64,000 bases of DNA from WANQ01 sp964448055 (GTDB lineage Archaea > Thermoproteota > Thermoprotei_A > Sulfolobales > WANQ01), in the NCBI GenBank assembly GCA_964448055.1, contig CAYUVB010000002.1, positions 1 through 64,000 of the forward strand, given 5' to 3'. Below the pieces are notes generated by a model. It saw nothing but the letters and a program-made list of their open reading frames with translations. It had not been told where the DNA came from and searched no databases. The translations under genes and the position numbers were made by a program. Position 1 is the first letter of the stretch. Each line of letters begins with the position of its first letter. Positions 26,269-35,752 of this stretch are shown here, one piece after another.

Positions 26269-27088
26269 CCCGAGAGAGCTAATGGAGCTTACATTTAAGG
26301 TAGCGGGTCAGACAGCGGGATTTTTACGTGACCTAACAGAAATTGAGGGTTTGGGTGAAGTAGTAGGAATTCAGCCCTTAGGTGATACTACTAAAAGGAT
26401 AGATATTATAGCTGAAGAATACTTAGTGAATTTGTTGAAAAATGAGGGAATAAATGCGGTAATAGTTACTGAGGAAAGCGGTATAGTAAGGATAGGGTCA
26501 AGTTCACCTGAATACTTATTCATAGTTGATCCATTAGATGGTAGCAGTAATTATTTATCCAATATACCCTGGTCAGCGGTAAGTATAGCTATAGCCGTGT
26601 ATGGTAAATGTAATAGTTTAGACTGTATTGTTGCTGGGACTATAGCTCCAATACATACGGGCATGCCTATATCGTTTGCTAAAGGTTATGGTGTTTTTAG
26701 AGGTAATAGTAGAGTTAATCCAGACACGTATAGTGTTAAAGATATGGTATTAGGTTATTTTGACTATGGTAAAGGAACTAAAATATTAGATGAACTACTT
26801 CGTTCATGGTCTAATGTTAAAGTCAGAAGCCTGGGTTGTGCTAGTTTAGAGATAACTTATGTAGCTTTAGGATACGCCGATGCTTTTATAGATGTAAGAG
26901 GCTGGTTAAGGAATGTTGATGTAGTTGCTGCAATCGGAATAGCTAAGGAATTGAATACTTGGGTTACGAATACTCGTGGAGAATACCTAGATATACCTAT
27001 AGATCGTGTAGTAAAGGTAGGAGAATTATTAGTAGCAAAGAACAAGAACGTATTAAAAAGAATACTGGATATAACAAGGAAGTACTAA
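26255..27088 (+). CDS. Inositol monophosphatase / fructose-1,6-bisphosphatase family
   Basis: 277 residues. The metal-binding signature VDPLDGSSNYL (~residue 93), the upstream TEESG and the downstream RNVDVVAAIG complete the Li-sensitive phosphatase set (two to three Mg2+ ions). Archaeal members dephosphorylate both inositol phosphate and fructose 1,6-bisphosphate. It overlaps the B3/B4 gene and is probably co-transcribed. Confidence 0.85.
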   Translation: MKDADPRELMELTFKVAGQTAGFLRDLTEIEGLGEVVGIQPLGDTTKRIDIIAEEYLVNLLKNEGINAVIVTEESGIVRIGSSSPEYLFIVDPLDGSSNYLSNIPWSAVSIAIAVYGKCNSLDCIVAGTIAPIHTGMPISFAKGYGVFRGNSRVNPDTYSVKDMVLGYFDYGKGTKILDELLRSWSNVKVRSLGCASLEITYVALGYADAFIDVRGWLRNVDVVAAIGIAKELNTWVTNTRGEYLDIPIDRVVKVGELLVAKNKNVLKRILDITRKY

Positions 27089-27094
27089 GTTTAG

Positions 27095-28204
27095 TTATAA
27101 CTCCAACATTTTCGAGAACTTTGTTAGTACTCTACAACCTCTACTTGTAACCAACACTAAATCCTCTACTCTTATCCCATAAACACCATCAAAGTATATT
27201 CCTGGCTCAATGGTTACAACCATGCCTTTCTCTAATACGTCGTTAGAATTAGGACTAAGCGTTGGTAGCTCATGTACTTCAACCCCAACACCGTGACCTA
27301 AACCATGGATAAAGTATTTAGCCAATCCCTCTTTTCTTAGACACTCTCTAGCCTTAGAGTCCACTTCGGAAGCCTTTACACCAGGAGCTATGTAGTCTAT
27401 AGCTTCAAGTTGAGCATTTATTACAGCTTCTAGTCGTTTCTCAAATGTATCGTTGCTGTATTTGTAACTGAATGTTCTAGTCATATCACTACAATAGCCG
27501 TTGACTCTTGCACCTATATCAATTAATACTATATCACTATTTCCAAGTTTTCTTTCAGATGGAACCGCATGGGGATATGCGGAATTTTCGCCAAACGCAA
27601 CTATTGAAGGAAAAGCTGTTATAGGAGCTCCATAACTTTTCATGTAATATTCTATCTCACCTGCTAGCTCTAGCTCACTTATACCTTCGTGTATTTTATC
27701 AATAGCCTTCCTTAGCGCTTTTTCAGTAATTTCTACTGCTTTTAATATAAGGTCTATTTCTTCAGTAGATTTAATGCTACGTAGTTTCGAGAGATGCTTG
27801 CTCATGTCTATAAGTTCTTTATCTCTTAAGTATTGTTCAATTCTCTCATATGTACCTAATGTTATGTTCTTATCTAAACCTATTCTCTTATAATTTTCTA
27901 ATTCTTTCTTGACTATTGACGGAAAATCCCCACTAACATAGTTTTCTACTATAATTTCCTTTAGCGGATATCTAGAATAAGCTTTTACCATTACATTTGT
28001 ATTCTTTACACTTGCTTTAGCTCTAGTGTACTCAAGTACTGGCACGTATAATTTAGCTACATTATCACGACATATTATTAGAAATCCTCCACCTTCATAT
28101 CCCGTTAGGTAATATATGTTAGGTGTTGAGAGTACTAAGCTACACTCAATATTTTCCTTCTCCATTAGTTCTAAATATTTATTCATGTTACTGAGGAACA
28201 ACAC
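27095..28204 (-). CDS. M24 family metallopeptidase (Xaa-Pro aminopeptidase/dipeptidase)
   Basis: 369 residues. N-terminal creatinase-like domain (~1-125) and C-terminal pita-bread catalytic domain. Metal ligands are recognisable in VLIDIGARVNGYCSDMTRTF (two Asp), HGLGHGVGVEVHE (His), TIEPGIY (Glu) and VEDLVLV (Glu). Releases Xaa-Pro dipeptides or N-terminal residues next to proline, in line with peptide use. Start GTG at 28204 with GGTGACC upstream; ATG at 28186 is the alternative. Confidence 0.92.
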   Translation of the reverse strand: MLFLSNMNKYLELMEKENIECSLVLSTPNIYYLTGYEGGGFLIICRDNVAKLYVPVLEYTRAKASVKNTNVMVKAYSRYPLKEIIVENYVSGDFPSIVKKELENYKRIGLDKNITLGTYERIEQYLRDKELIDMSKHLSKLRSIKSTEEIDLILKAVEITEKALRKAIDKIHEGISELELAGEIEYYMKSYGAPITAFPSIVAFGENSAYPHAVPSERKLGNSDIVLIDIGARVNGYCSDMTRTFSYKYSNDTFEKRLEAVINAQLEAIDYIAPGVKASEVDSKARECLRKEGLAKYFIHGLGHGVGVEVHELPTLSPNSNDVLEKGMVVTIEPGIYFDGVYGIRVEDLVLVTSRGCRVLTKFSKMLEL

Positions 28205-28433
28205 CCTAGGTCACCAAAAGAATATTGTATAAGCTATTAAAGTTCTTCACAAGGGCTATTATAAAGTCTTGTTGTTAGGGCTCTAAAACACGCCTAAAAA
28301 CTATTAACCCTGCTAATAACATAACTTCTTGAATAGGAAGTCTATGAAGTATATTGGTAAGATATAGCAAGAACATAGGGACAAGAGCAAGTACATTAGT
28401 ATAATTGAATAATCGTACGGGGTGTATACGCAA

Positions 28434-28712
28434 ATGGTTGTTGGTAACGGTGTTAGAGTAAAGAGTAAGCTCTTGTGTCCCCGATGTGGTACAAACTTGG
28501 AATATATGGCTGAAGCAGAGACTACAGGGAACGGCTCTAAAACCATAACGTATTTCTATAGATGTCCTAGATGCGGATATAGGTTAGATGATGAATTACT
28601 AATAGTGAGAAAGGCTTCTTCAAGCACAATAGTAAGGGTCATAAAGAAGCGTATAGGATTCGAACAAACCATTATGGGATTAAGGCCTTCAATAGAGATT
28701 AGGTTAAGGTAG
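28434..28712 (+). CDS. Small zinc-ribbon protein
   Basis: About 92 residues. Two CPRCG knuckles (LLCPRCGTNLEY and YRCPRCGYRLDD) about 35 residues apart make a zinc ribbon similar to RNA polymerase or transcription-factor S domains, followed by a basic tail. A role in nucleic acid or transcript handling is likely but not shown. ATG at 28434 with GGGGTG nine bases upstream. It overlaps the converging DUF2208-like gene. Confidence 0.75.
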   Translation: MVVGNGVRVKSKLLCPRCGTNLEYMAEAETTGNGSKTITYFYRCPRCGYRLDDELLIVRKASSSTIVRVIKKRIGFEQTIMGLRPSIEIRLR

Positions 28713-29427
28713 CATCATCTTTTTTATTAACTTGAATACCTCCGTAGTTCTCAACAATGTTCTGTAATCTAAAGACATCCCTTGTATATAGTCTTATTAT
28801 GGATTTTACACCTTTAGGTTTCTTCGGTATAAGCTGTATGAATCTTCTTCTATAATTCACTTCAACCTCGTATTCATTTAGCGGAAATGGTACAGTAACA
28901 CCTTTACCTACAATACCTTTGATAGTTACTATGTATTGATTAGGTATCATTAAAGCATAACCTGATTTCCTTGATGTGAAATATTGTATTACTCTACCAG
29001 TTATTATGAACAGCTCATACATTATCAGTGCTCCAACGAATCTTAGAATAGGGTCTTCTCCGCTAAAATACGGCTGTCTTACATAATTGTTGTACAGTAC
29101 TGATATCACTATTATAGCAGGCAAACTTGCAAATGAGTAAAACATGCCTTTGAACTGTTTAGCAAGTTCGCCTTGTAATTTTGGGTCCCTCATAGCTATT
29201 TCTAGGGCATCTTTTTCTTCTAATAATTTCCGTGCGCTAACTATTTCCTGATATCTACCCGTTATCCTAGTCTTTATCATACTATAGCCCATAGTAAACG
29301 GTATTATCAACATGAATGCTATTACGAGTAGCCAGAAGTACTGAGGCGCAAATGTTGCAACAAGTGAAAACACTATTGCAAATACTTGGCTAAGTACTAG
29401 TGATTTTATAGTAGACATCCTCTGCAA
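28699..29427 (-). CDS. DUF2208-like archaeal membrane protein
   Basis: 242 residues with two hydrophobic helices near the N-terminus (~10-55), an intervening cytosolic helical segment (EIAMRDPKLQGELAKQFKG), two more helices (~95-145) and a C-terminal soluble beta-rich domain. The DPKLQGELAKQF stretch and layout fit the crenarchaeal DUF2208 family as I recall it. Function unknown. Confidence 0.65.
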   Translation of the reverse strand: MQRMSTIKSLVLSQVFAIVFSLVATFAPQYFWLLVIAFMLIIPFTMGYSMIKTRITGRYQEIVSARKLLEEKDALEIAMRDPKLQGELAKQFKGMFYSFASLPAIIVISVLYNNYVRQPYFSGEDPILRFVGALIMYELFIITGRVIQYFTSRKSGYALMIPNQYIVTIKGIVGKGVTVPFPLNEYEVEVNYRRRFIQLIPKKPKGVKSIIRLYTRDVFRLQNIVENYGGIQVNKKDDATLT

Positions 29428-29532
29428 AGTCTCTCTTCTCCCTCTTACTTATTAATACAACTCTAAGCAACAAAATAAAATCTAGACTAGCCTTATAAAT
29501 CTGTATGTCATAGATAAACACGGCATAGATAT

Positions 29533-30408
29533 ATGACACCACAAATATTAAAGATCACGGTCTTGCTTTTACTGGCAATGTTATTCTTTCAAGACCAGAT
29601 AGTAATAACCATATACAATGAGACACCGTTCAATATAACAATGGAACTAGAAGGCGAAAAATTAATCATTCCACGAAATCATGCCCTGGAAACAGCAATT
29701 CCCTTTTCACTCAATCACATTAACATTATGATTAGAGGACGTACCGTTACAATACCAGTAAATGGATTTACTTCTAGGCAACATCTATACATACGACTGA
29801 ATGATAACGTAATTTATGCTATAATTAAACCCCATAATTTGAGTATTGATATAAAAAATATAGAGGTGAAAACTGTAAGGTATGTAGTAGGTTCTGGTCT
29901 TCTACTACAAATATACCTAAATACTTCAATTATAAACAATACTAGCATTATAAGCTCAATATATTGTACTAGTACCAGGTGCATGGATACACGTTCTATT
30001 ACAACAATACACGTTGAAGGAAACCGTATATTATTAACTATAAATGTCGAGAAAGCAAAATTACCGTTCATTGATGTCATAAATAATAGTGTTAACATTA
30101 TAGTAGGAGTGGATAATAGTTATATAGCGTTATTATACAGCCATGATATGTATACAAGTAGGCTAAACATGCATGTTAAAACAATTACCAATACAAGTAA
30201 AGTTCATGAATCTATGATTATTAATGAATTTTATACTATTACGTCAAGGCCTATAACGAGCAATCATGAAAATATATTTCAAATTAAAACTTATGCACAA
30301 CCACAACATACCATGATATCTCCAAATGAGGAATTATTACTTATTATCGCTGTGTTAGTCTTAATAATATCGACATATGTTAGCTTGAAGATAAGTAAGG
30401 GTAGTTAA
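29533..30408 (+). CDS. Hypothetical secreted or membrane-anchored protein
   Basis: 291 residues. Residues ~5-22 form a signal peptide or membrane anchor (ILKITVLLLLAMLFFQ), and residues ~268-285 form a C-terminal membrane helix followed by a Lys-rich stop signal. The large middle part is beta-rich, with many Asn-X-Ser/Thr sites, consistent with a glycosylated pseudoperiplasmic domain. No homologous family is recognised. Confidence 0.55.
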   Translation: MTPQILKITVLLLLAMLFFQDQIVITIYNETPFNITMELEGEKLIIPRNHALETAIPFSLNHINIMIRGRTVTIPVNGFTSRQHLYIRLNDNVIYAIIKPHNLSIDIKNIEVKTVRYVVGSGLLLQIYLNTSIINNTSIISSIYCTSTRCMDTRSITTIHVEGNRILLTINVEKAKLPFIDVINNSVNIIVGVDNSYIALLYSHDMYTSRLNMHVKTITNTSKVHESMIINEFYTITSRPITSNHENIFQIKTYAQPQHTMISPNEELLLIIAVLVLIISTYVSLKISKGS

Positions 30409-30470
30409 CAGACTTTGTTCCGTAAACCTAATATAATACTATCAATTAGATCCTTGGTGTTTAATAGTAA

Positions 30471-30680
30471 AATAAGGTGATACTAGTATGAGTAAAGTTG
30501 ATGAGGCATTAGAAGCTCTACGTAANNNNNNNNNNNNNNNNNNNNNNNNNNNNNNNNNNNNNNNNNNNNNNNNNNNNNNNNNNNNNNNNNNNNNNNNNNN
30601 NNNNNNNNNNNNNNNNNNNNNNNNNAATAAGGTGATACTAGTATGAGTAAAGTTGATGAGGCATTAGAAGCTCTACGTAA
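30471..30680. repeat. 55-bp duplication flanking a 100-N gap (assembly artefact)
   Basis: Bases 30471-30525 repeat exactly at 30626-30680 around 100 N. As at 21481, contig ends overlap by 55 bases. The first copy contains a truncated ribB start (ATG at 30488); the intact gene is the one starting at 30643. No real sequence need be missing. Confidence 0.92.
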
Positions 30681-31329
30681 AGGAGAGCCGGTACTCGTTC
30701 TTGACTCCTTATCACGTGAGCGAGAAGTAGACATGGTGTATTATGCCGGATTAATAGACTATAATAAGATATACATTTTACGTAAAGATGCAGGAGGATT
30801 AATATGTTATGCAACTTCCCATAAGATAGCAGAACCTTTAGGCTTAAAGTTTATGTCAGACGTATTATCACTAATACCTGATTATGTTCCTTTGACTAGT
30901 AGAGTATTAGGTTATGGTGATAAGCCAGCTTTTAGTTTATGGGTTAATTATATTGGTGTTAGAACTGGTATTAGTGATAGGGATAGAGCATTAACAATAC
31001 GAAAATTACATGAAGTTATAAGCAATGCATGGAGGGGTAATATTGATAAAGCTAGGAAGATGTTCTATAATGAATTCATCTCCCCAGGACATGTACCAAT
31101 ACTCATTTCTCGTGGTTTAAGTAAACGTAGAGGTCATACAGAATTAACTATAGCATTAAGTGTATTGGCAGGTCTTGAACCAAGTATAGTACTAGCGGAA
31201 ATGCTTTCAAAAGGTGAATCAATGAGTCTAAATGAAGCAAAGAAGTATGCGGAAAGAAATGGGTTAATTATAGTTTCCGGTGATGAAATAATAAGAGAAG
31301 TCAAGTCAAGAGGTCTACAAGATGTATAA
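30643..31329 (+). CDS. ribB: 3,4-dihydroxy-2-butanone 4-phosphate synthase
   Basis: Turns ribulose 5-phosphate into the four-carbon unit for the riboflavin xylene ring. 228 residues with DSLSREREVDMVYYA (acidic loop), GGLICYAT, and the C-terminal HVPILISRGLSKRRGHTEL catalytic region. The ATG at 30643 has GGTGAT eight bases upstream. First gene of ribB-ribC-ribH-arfA, overlapping ribC by 8 bases. Confidence 0.93.
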   Translation: MSKVDEALEALRKGEPVLVLDSLSREREVDMVYYAGLIDYNKIYILRKDAGGLICYATSHKIAEPLGLKFMSDVLSLIPDYVPLTSRVLGYGDKPAFSLWVNYIGVRTGISDRDRALTIRKLHEVISNAWRGNIDKARKMFYNEFISPGHVPILISRGLSKRRGHTELTIALSVLAGLEPSIVLAEMLSKGESMSLNEAKKYAERNGLIIVSGDEIIREVKSRGLQDV

Positions 31330-31789
31330 GATAGGAGTTGTTGATACTACTTTTGCTAGAGTAGATATGGCTTCTCATGCAATAAGGGTGATAAAGGAAC
31401 ATTTACCTAATTCTAAGATAATAAGGTATACCGTGCCAGGTATCAAAGACATACCGGTGGCAGCAAAGAAATTAATAGAAGAATATGGATGTGATATAGT
31501 TATAACATTTGGTTGGGTTGGTTCCTCGATAATTGATAAGTACAGTTATCTTGCACTAAGCATTGGTTTAATTATGACACAGTTGTTAACCAATAAACAT
31601 ATAATAGATGTGACTGTTCATGAAGATGAGGCGTCAGATCCCGATGAACTATATAGAATAGCTGTTGATAGAGCAAGAAAACATGCATTAAACGTTGTTG
31701 CTTTGCTTAAAGGTAAAGATACATTAACTAAGAAAGCTGGTATGGGTATTAGACAAGGATTACCTGACGTAGGTCCACTAAAAACTTAA
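31322..31789 (+). CDS. ribC: Riboflavin synthase, archaeal type
   Basis: 155 residues of the archaeal RibC family, which resembles lumazine synthase rather than bacterial riboflavin synthase and dismutates two lumazines to riboflavin. MYKIGVVDTTFARVDMASHA at the start and VPGIKDIPVAAKKL are characteristic. The gene starts within the last codons of ribB and is followed after 49 bases by ribH. Confidence 0.92.
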   Translation: MYKIGVVDTTFARVDMASHAIRVIKEHLPNSKIIRYTVPGIKDIPVAAKKLIEEYGCDIVITFGWVGSSIIDKYSYLALSIGLIMTQLLTNKHIIDVTVHEDEASDPDELYRIAVDRARKHALNVVALLKGKDTLTKKAGMGIRQGLPDVGPLKT

Positions 31790-31838
31790 TATCGCTAATA
31801 TTAAGATAAAGCGGTGTGATAGAATTCTAGAGCACTGA

Positions 31839-32321
31839 ATGGGTGTAAGAGATTTGGTGGAAAACACTGTTAGGCTAGGAATTGTGGTATCTGAGTTCAA
31901 TTATGATATAACATACCTAATGCTTCAGAAAGCTCTTAACCATGCTGAATTTCTTGGGGCAAAAGTGACTATAGTTTTCAAAGTACCAGGTACTTATGAT
32001 ATGCCATTAGCTGTGAAGGCATTGCTCGAACGTGATGATGTTGATGCTGTAGTTACATTAGGTGCTGTAATACAAGGTGAAACTAAGCATGATGAAGTAG
32101 TAGCTAATCAAGCAGCAAGAAAACTTATTGATTTAAGTATAGAGTACGGTAAACCTGTAACTCTTGGAATAATAGGTCCTGGAGCTAGTAGAATGCAAGC
32201 GCTTGAAAGAGTAGAAGAATATGCCAGAAGGGCTGTTGAAGCAGCTGTAAAGTTGGCAAAAAGGCTTACTAAGTTTAAGCAATTGGAGGACAGTAGTGGA
32301 GAAACTATGGTAATAGAGTAA
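31839..32321 (+). CDS. ribH: 6,7-dimethyl-8-ribityllumazine synthase
   Basis: 160 residues. VVSEFNYDITYLM (substrate pocket), VPGTYDMPLAVKALL and LGAVIQGETKHDEVV with the catalytic His (GETKHDEV) identify lumazine synthase. It condenses the RibB product with the pyrimidine diamine. Third gene of the riboflavin cluster; 12 bases before the GTP cyclohydrolase III gene. Confidence 0.95.
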   Translation: MGVRDLVENTVRLGIVVSEFNYDITYLMLQKALNHAEFLGAKVTIVFKVPGTYDMPLAVKALLERDDVDAVVTLGAVIQGETKHDEVVANQAARKLIDLSIEYGKPVTLGIIGPGASRMQALERVEEYARRAVEAAVKLAKRLTKFKQLEDSSGETMVIE

Positions 32322-32333
32322 GGGTCCGATGTA

Positions 32334-33050
32334 ATGGTGAAAATAGGTGTACTAAAACTTGAGGGTTATAGAGAGTGGACTGAAAGTATAGGTTTTGATA
32401 GAGAATGGATCATACAGACTATTCAAGCGAATATGTATAAATGGCTTCAAGAGAGAATTTCCAGAATTAATGGATTTGTAATACCACTAAGATATGATTA
32501 TATGGTGCTTATACTTGAAGGTGTAGATGATAATGATGTACTAGACGTAATTGAAAACTTCTCTTCTTTATCACCAGTTCCCATAAGATTAAGTATAGGT
32601 TGTGGTAAAACGCCTTATCAAGCACAAGTAATAGCAACTAATAGACTTGTAGAAAATAATTGTATGATATGTATTGAGGAATGTAAACCTATGGAAATAG
32701 TAGCAGCTCACTTCGATGTAAATGACTTCTCCAGTTTAGTAAATAAGTTAAGTGTATATGATACATATATCGAAGTTGAAAAACTATGCATAGATCTTAG
32801 TAAAAGGATACAGAAGCTTGGAGGAATATCACAGTACCTTGGTGGCGACAACATATTGGCGTTTGTCTCAATAGATGTTATTGAAGATATTAAGAAGATA
32901 GTGGATTCTATTCCAGGATTAAAGGTAGGAATAGGTGTATCAAATAATACGAGGAAAGCATTAGAGAATGCAGCAAGAGCGTTAGACATTATTCGTCGTA
33001 ATAGAGGCAAGGAAAATATCAATTACATGGTCATACAAAGCAATGAATGA
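32334..33050 (+). CDS. arfA: GTP cyclohydrolase III
   Basis: Opens GTP to the formylamino pyrimidine that starts archaeal riboflavin and F420 synthesis. 238 residues with the tandem ferredoxin-like fold seen in MJ0145: IGVLKLEGYREWTESIG at the start, SIGCGKTPYQAQ in the first half, and YLGGDNILAFV in the second half. Being last in ribB-ribC-ribH supports the assignment. Confidence 0.88.
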   Translation: MVKIGVLKLEGYREWTESIGFDREWIIQTIQANMYKWLQERISRINGFVIPLRYDYMVLILEGVDDNDVLDVIENFSSLSPVPIRLSIGCGKTPYQAQVIATNRLVENNCMICIEECKPMEIVAAHFDVNDFSSLVNKLSVYDTYIEVEKLCIDLSKRIQKLGGISQYLGGDNILAFVSIDVIEDIKKIVDSIPGLKVGIGVSNNTRKALENAARALDIIRRNRGKENINYMVIQSNE

Positions 33051-33076
33051 AGTTTATAGTAACTAATGTTTTTGTT

Positions 33077-34468
33077 CTACATTCCTTCGATACTATACAT
33101 CTTTGCCCCTCTCTTATCTGCATGTTTCTTTATTAACTCAAGAACACGGCTTGTCAGCTCCTTTAAACGTTGTCTATTTCTTGCTTCTACGTATATTCTT
33201 ATTTTTGGCTCTGTCCCACTCTTTCGGACTAAGACCCATGAATAATCATCGTAATCTAGTCTTACACCATCAATGGTTGTTATCCTAACATTTCCCTTTA
33301 CTGATAATAGGTCTTCTACTACATCCTTATACACATCCGCTATCTTTTCTTCATCAAATTTAATTGATACACGTTTACTAGGATAATTAGGTATATCTTT
33401 TAGAAGATCATCTAAACTACCGTGGGTTAAGATTAGGTTCGTTAGCCATGCAGCTTGATATATACCATCAACCCATAACCCCCAATCTGGATCTATTAGC
33501 TTCCATGGTTCAGCAGCTAATAGTACATTTGTCCTTTCCTTTAATTTTTCATGGGTCTTACCCAATTTCCACCTAATGATCTTTCCTCCATATCTTTCAA
33601 CAACTTCTTCAACCGCTCCTCCAACATCTATGGACACTATTATATAACCCTTTCTATCACTTAACTTCAATTTTGCATATAAAGCAATTAATCGATCTTG
33701 TTTTATAAATCCTTGTTTTCTAGTTAGTACACTTAATCTGTCAGCATCTCCGTCATGTGCAAAAGCCACTTCGGCGTCAAGCGAACTTAGCAAGTCATTT
33801 AAGTAATTCAATACATCAGGTCTAGGTTCTGGTGTTCTTCCCGGGAAGAATCCATCAGGATTACAATGTATGGTTAACGTCTTAGCTCCTAGGCTTCTTA
33901 GTATTCTTGGTGTAATATTATATGCTGCGCCATTTGCGCAATCAACTATAACTCTTACACTACGTTTAGGCATCATCTTGAATTTGTCTATTAGTTCCTC
34001 TACATATTCTTCTATTAAGTTTGGTATACTTATAGGTTTACCTACACGATCCCATGGCACGTAATAGTCCTTATCGATGTTTTCAAGTAGTTCCTCTATT
34101 TCCTCCTCCATCTCAACAGTATACTCCATACCATTAGAATCATAGACTTTGAATCCATTATCTTCTGATGGATTATGACTAGCTGTTACGGATACACCTA
34201 CCTTTGCATCGGTCTTATGTGTAGAATATGCTACGATAGGTGTGGGTGCTAGACCTAGGATTAGAACATCTAACCCTCCACTCATGGCGCCCGAAGCTAA
34301 TGCGTAGGCAAGTAATGGTGATGTAGTTCTTACATCATGTCCTAGTACTAGTTTTCCGGAAGAATCATTGTACTTAGCTAGTGCTAGACCTAAGTTAAAT
34401 GCTAACTGAGGATTCACCTTCTTAAGATACCTTGCTCTTATGCCGGCGGTTCCAAATAATTTAGGCAA
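33077..34468 (-). CDS. glmM: Phosphoglucosamine / phosphosugar mutase
   Basis: 463 residues. The phosphoserine loop VSVTASHNPSEDNGFK (~residue 92), the metal loop FAHDGDADRLSVL (~residue 240) and the C-terminal VRKSGTEPKIRIYVEA phosphate site all match the alpha-D-phosphohexomutase family. Whether it acts on glucosamine, glucose or mannose phosphates is not settled by sequence; a nearby glmS and nucleotidyltransferase favour the amino-sugar route. Convergent with arfA. Confidence 0.85.
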   Translation of the reverse strand: MPKLFGTAGIRARYLKKVNPQLAFNLGLALAKYNDSSGKLVLGHDVRTTSPLLAYALASGAMSGGLDVLILGLAPTPIVAYSTHKTDAKVGVSVTASHNPSEDNGFKVYDSNGMEYTVEMEEEIEELLENIDKDYYVPWDRVGKPISIPNLIEEYVEELIDKFKMMPKRSVRVIVDCANGAAYNITPRILRSLGAKTLTIHCNPDGFFPGRTPEPRPDVLNYLNDLLSSLDAEVAFAHDGDADRLSVLTRKQGFIKQDRLIALYAKLKLSDRKGYIIVSIDVGGAVEEVVERYGGKIIRWKLGKTHEKLKERTNVLLAAEPWKLIDPDWGLWVDGIYQAAWLTNLILTHGSLDDLLKDIPNYPSKRVSIKFDEEKIADVYKDVVEDLLSVKGNVRITTIDGVRLDYDDYSWVLVRKSGTEPKIRIYVEARNRQRLKELTSRVLELIKKHADKRGAKMYSIEGM

Positions 34469-34483
34469 CTGTTTCCCGTGTTA

Positions 34484-35008
34484 TCAACGCTTAGCTTTTG
34501 AGAAAATATATTTTGCTGGTGCAATAGTTATTGAAGCAACTTCAACATGTTTATGTATTTTTAATACCCTAATGTAGATCTCCCATTCATAATTTCTTAG
34601 GTCTACCTTTCTATTTATCTTAGAAGCAATATATCTAATAGCCTCGTCTGTATGTGCAATTTTATTATTACGCCAGTATAGGTGTCTTCCTTCCAAAGTT
34701 ATTCTAAATGTAGCGTTTGGAGGGATCTTTGTATAATATTTCCATACAATCTCCGCTACATCTTCAACATAGGGCTCGATCACAATATCTACAGGTATAA
34801 CTCTAAGTATGGGTGTATCTTTAGGCAATTTTTCAATGATTTTCTCAACAGCTTCATAGGGATCACTTACCCTTAATATTATTCTAGATTGCGAAACATC
34901 AACTATATTGAATTTCTCAAGTATATTCTTTAGTTGATCTAAAGCCCATTTATAGTTAGCATAGGAGGGTTCATGTGTTACTATTAAGTTGAACGATAGA
35001 TTGTTCAT
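34484..35008 (-). CDS. THUMP-domain protein (TAN1/COG1818-like)
   Basis: 174 residues with the THUMP pattern: variable N-terminus, ILRVSDPYEAVEKI, then LRVIPVDIVIEPYVEDVAEIVWKYY and a C-terminal beta-hairpin. TAN1-like proteins act with the tRNA N4-acetylcytidine enzyme. A second related THUMP protein is encoded at 51287. Divergent from the RibD-like reductase across an AT-rich gap with a GGATATAAAA TATA box. Confidence 0.75.
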   Translation of the reverse strand: MNNLSFNLIVTHEPSYANYKWALDQLKNILEKFNIVDVSQSRIILRVSDPYEAVEKIIEKLPKDTPILRVIPVDIVIEPYVEDVAEIVWKYYTKIPPNATFRITLEGRHLYWRNNKIAHTDEAIRYIASKINRKVDLRNYEWEIYIRVLKIHKHVEVASITIAPAKYIFSKAKR

Positions 35009-35095
35009 AGTTGTCGCCTAGCGTGTATGTGAGAACATCGTATGTACTAGCTTTTATATCCACCGTTTAACAGATAAATACCAGGTTTAATTACC

Positions 35096-35749
35096 TTGAG
35101 AAGACCTTATGTTGCGGTATATTCTACCATGACTATAGATGGAAGAATTGCTAGCAGGACGGGTTTCAGTAAGCTTAGCTGTCCTTATGATTTAAAGAGA
35201 CTTCATAGTGTAAGGGCTTCGAGCGATGCCATAATAGTTGGTGCTAATACTGTCATAGTAGATGATCCGTTGTTAACAGTTAGGTATGTGAAAGGGAGGA
35301 ATCCTGTAAGAGTGATAATAGATGGTAGCCTAAGAACAAATCCTAGTGCAAGAGTATATAATACGCTTAACGAGGCTAAGACAATTGTTTATACTAGTAA
35401 AAAATCCGATAAAAAGAAGAAAGAAATACTAAGGAGAAAAGGTGTTGAAGTAGTAGAATTATCCGATGATGTGCTACTTGATGTATTATCTATTCTAGAG
35501 GACTTGTACATGAGAGGCGTGAGAAGAGTATTAGTTGAAGGAGGAGGAAGGACTATCTGGTCATTTATTAGTAGAAGAGTTGTTGATGAGCTAATGATTA
35601 CTATAGCACCCTATGTTTTTGGGAACGGGGTTAGCGTTGTTGAAGGGGGAGGATTCAATGATATAACAGATGCTCTATCATTTAAACTAGCTGAGTTAAG
35701 GATATGTGAATGTGGAAAAGAATTGCATGTTAGATATATTAGAGAATAA
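35096..35749 (+). CDS. arfC: 2,5-diamino-6-(ribosylamino)pyrimidinone phosphate reductase
   Basis: 217 residues of the RibD C-terminal (dihydrofolate-reductase-like) family. The stretches YSTMTIDGRIA, DAIIVGANTVIVDDPLL and VEGGGRTIWSF are family signatures. Reduces the ribosyl side chain to ribityl with NADPH in archaeal riboflavin synthesis. TTG start at 35096. Located 2 kb from the ribB-ribC-ribH-arfA cluster, separated by glmM and a THUMP gene. The formamide hydrolase and riboflavin kinase of the pathway are not in this window. Confidence 0.88.
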   Translation: MRRPYVAVYSTMTIDGRIASRTGFSKLSCPYDLKRLHSVRASSDAIIVGANTVIVDDPLLTVRYVKGRNPVRVIIDGSLRTNPSARVYNTLNEAKTIVYTSKKSDKKKKEILRRKGVEVVELSDDVLLDVLSILEDLYMRGVRRVLVEGGGRTIWSFISRRVVDELMITIAPYVFGNGVSVVEGGGFNDITDALSFKLAELRICECGKELHVRYIRE

Positions 35750-35752
35750 TAT

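Noticed and set aside
30471..30680. True tandem duplication of the ribB start
   Set aside because: Exact 55-bp copies around 100 N, the same length as at 21426, fit a scaffolding artefact better than biology.
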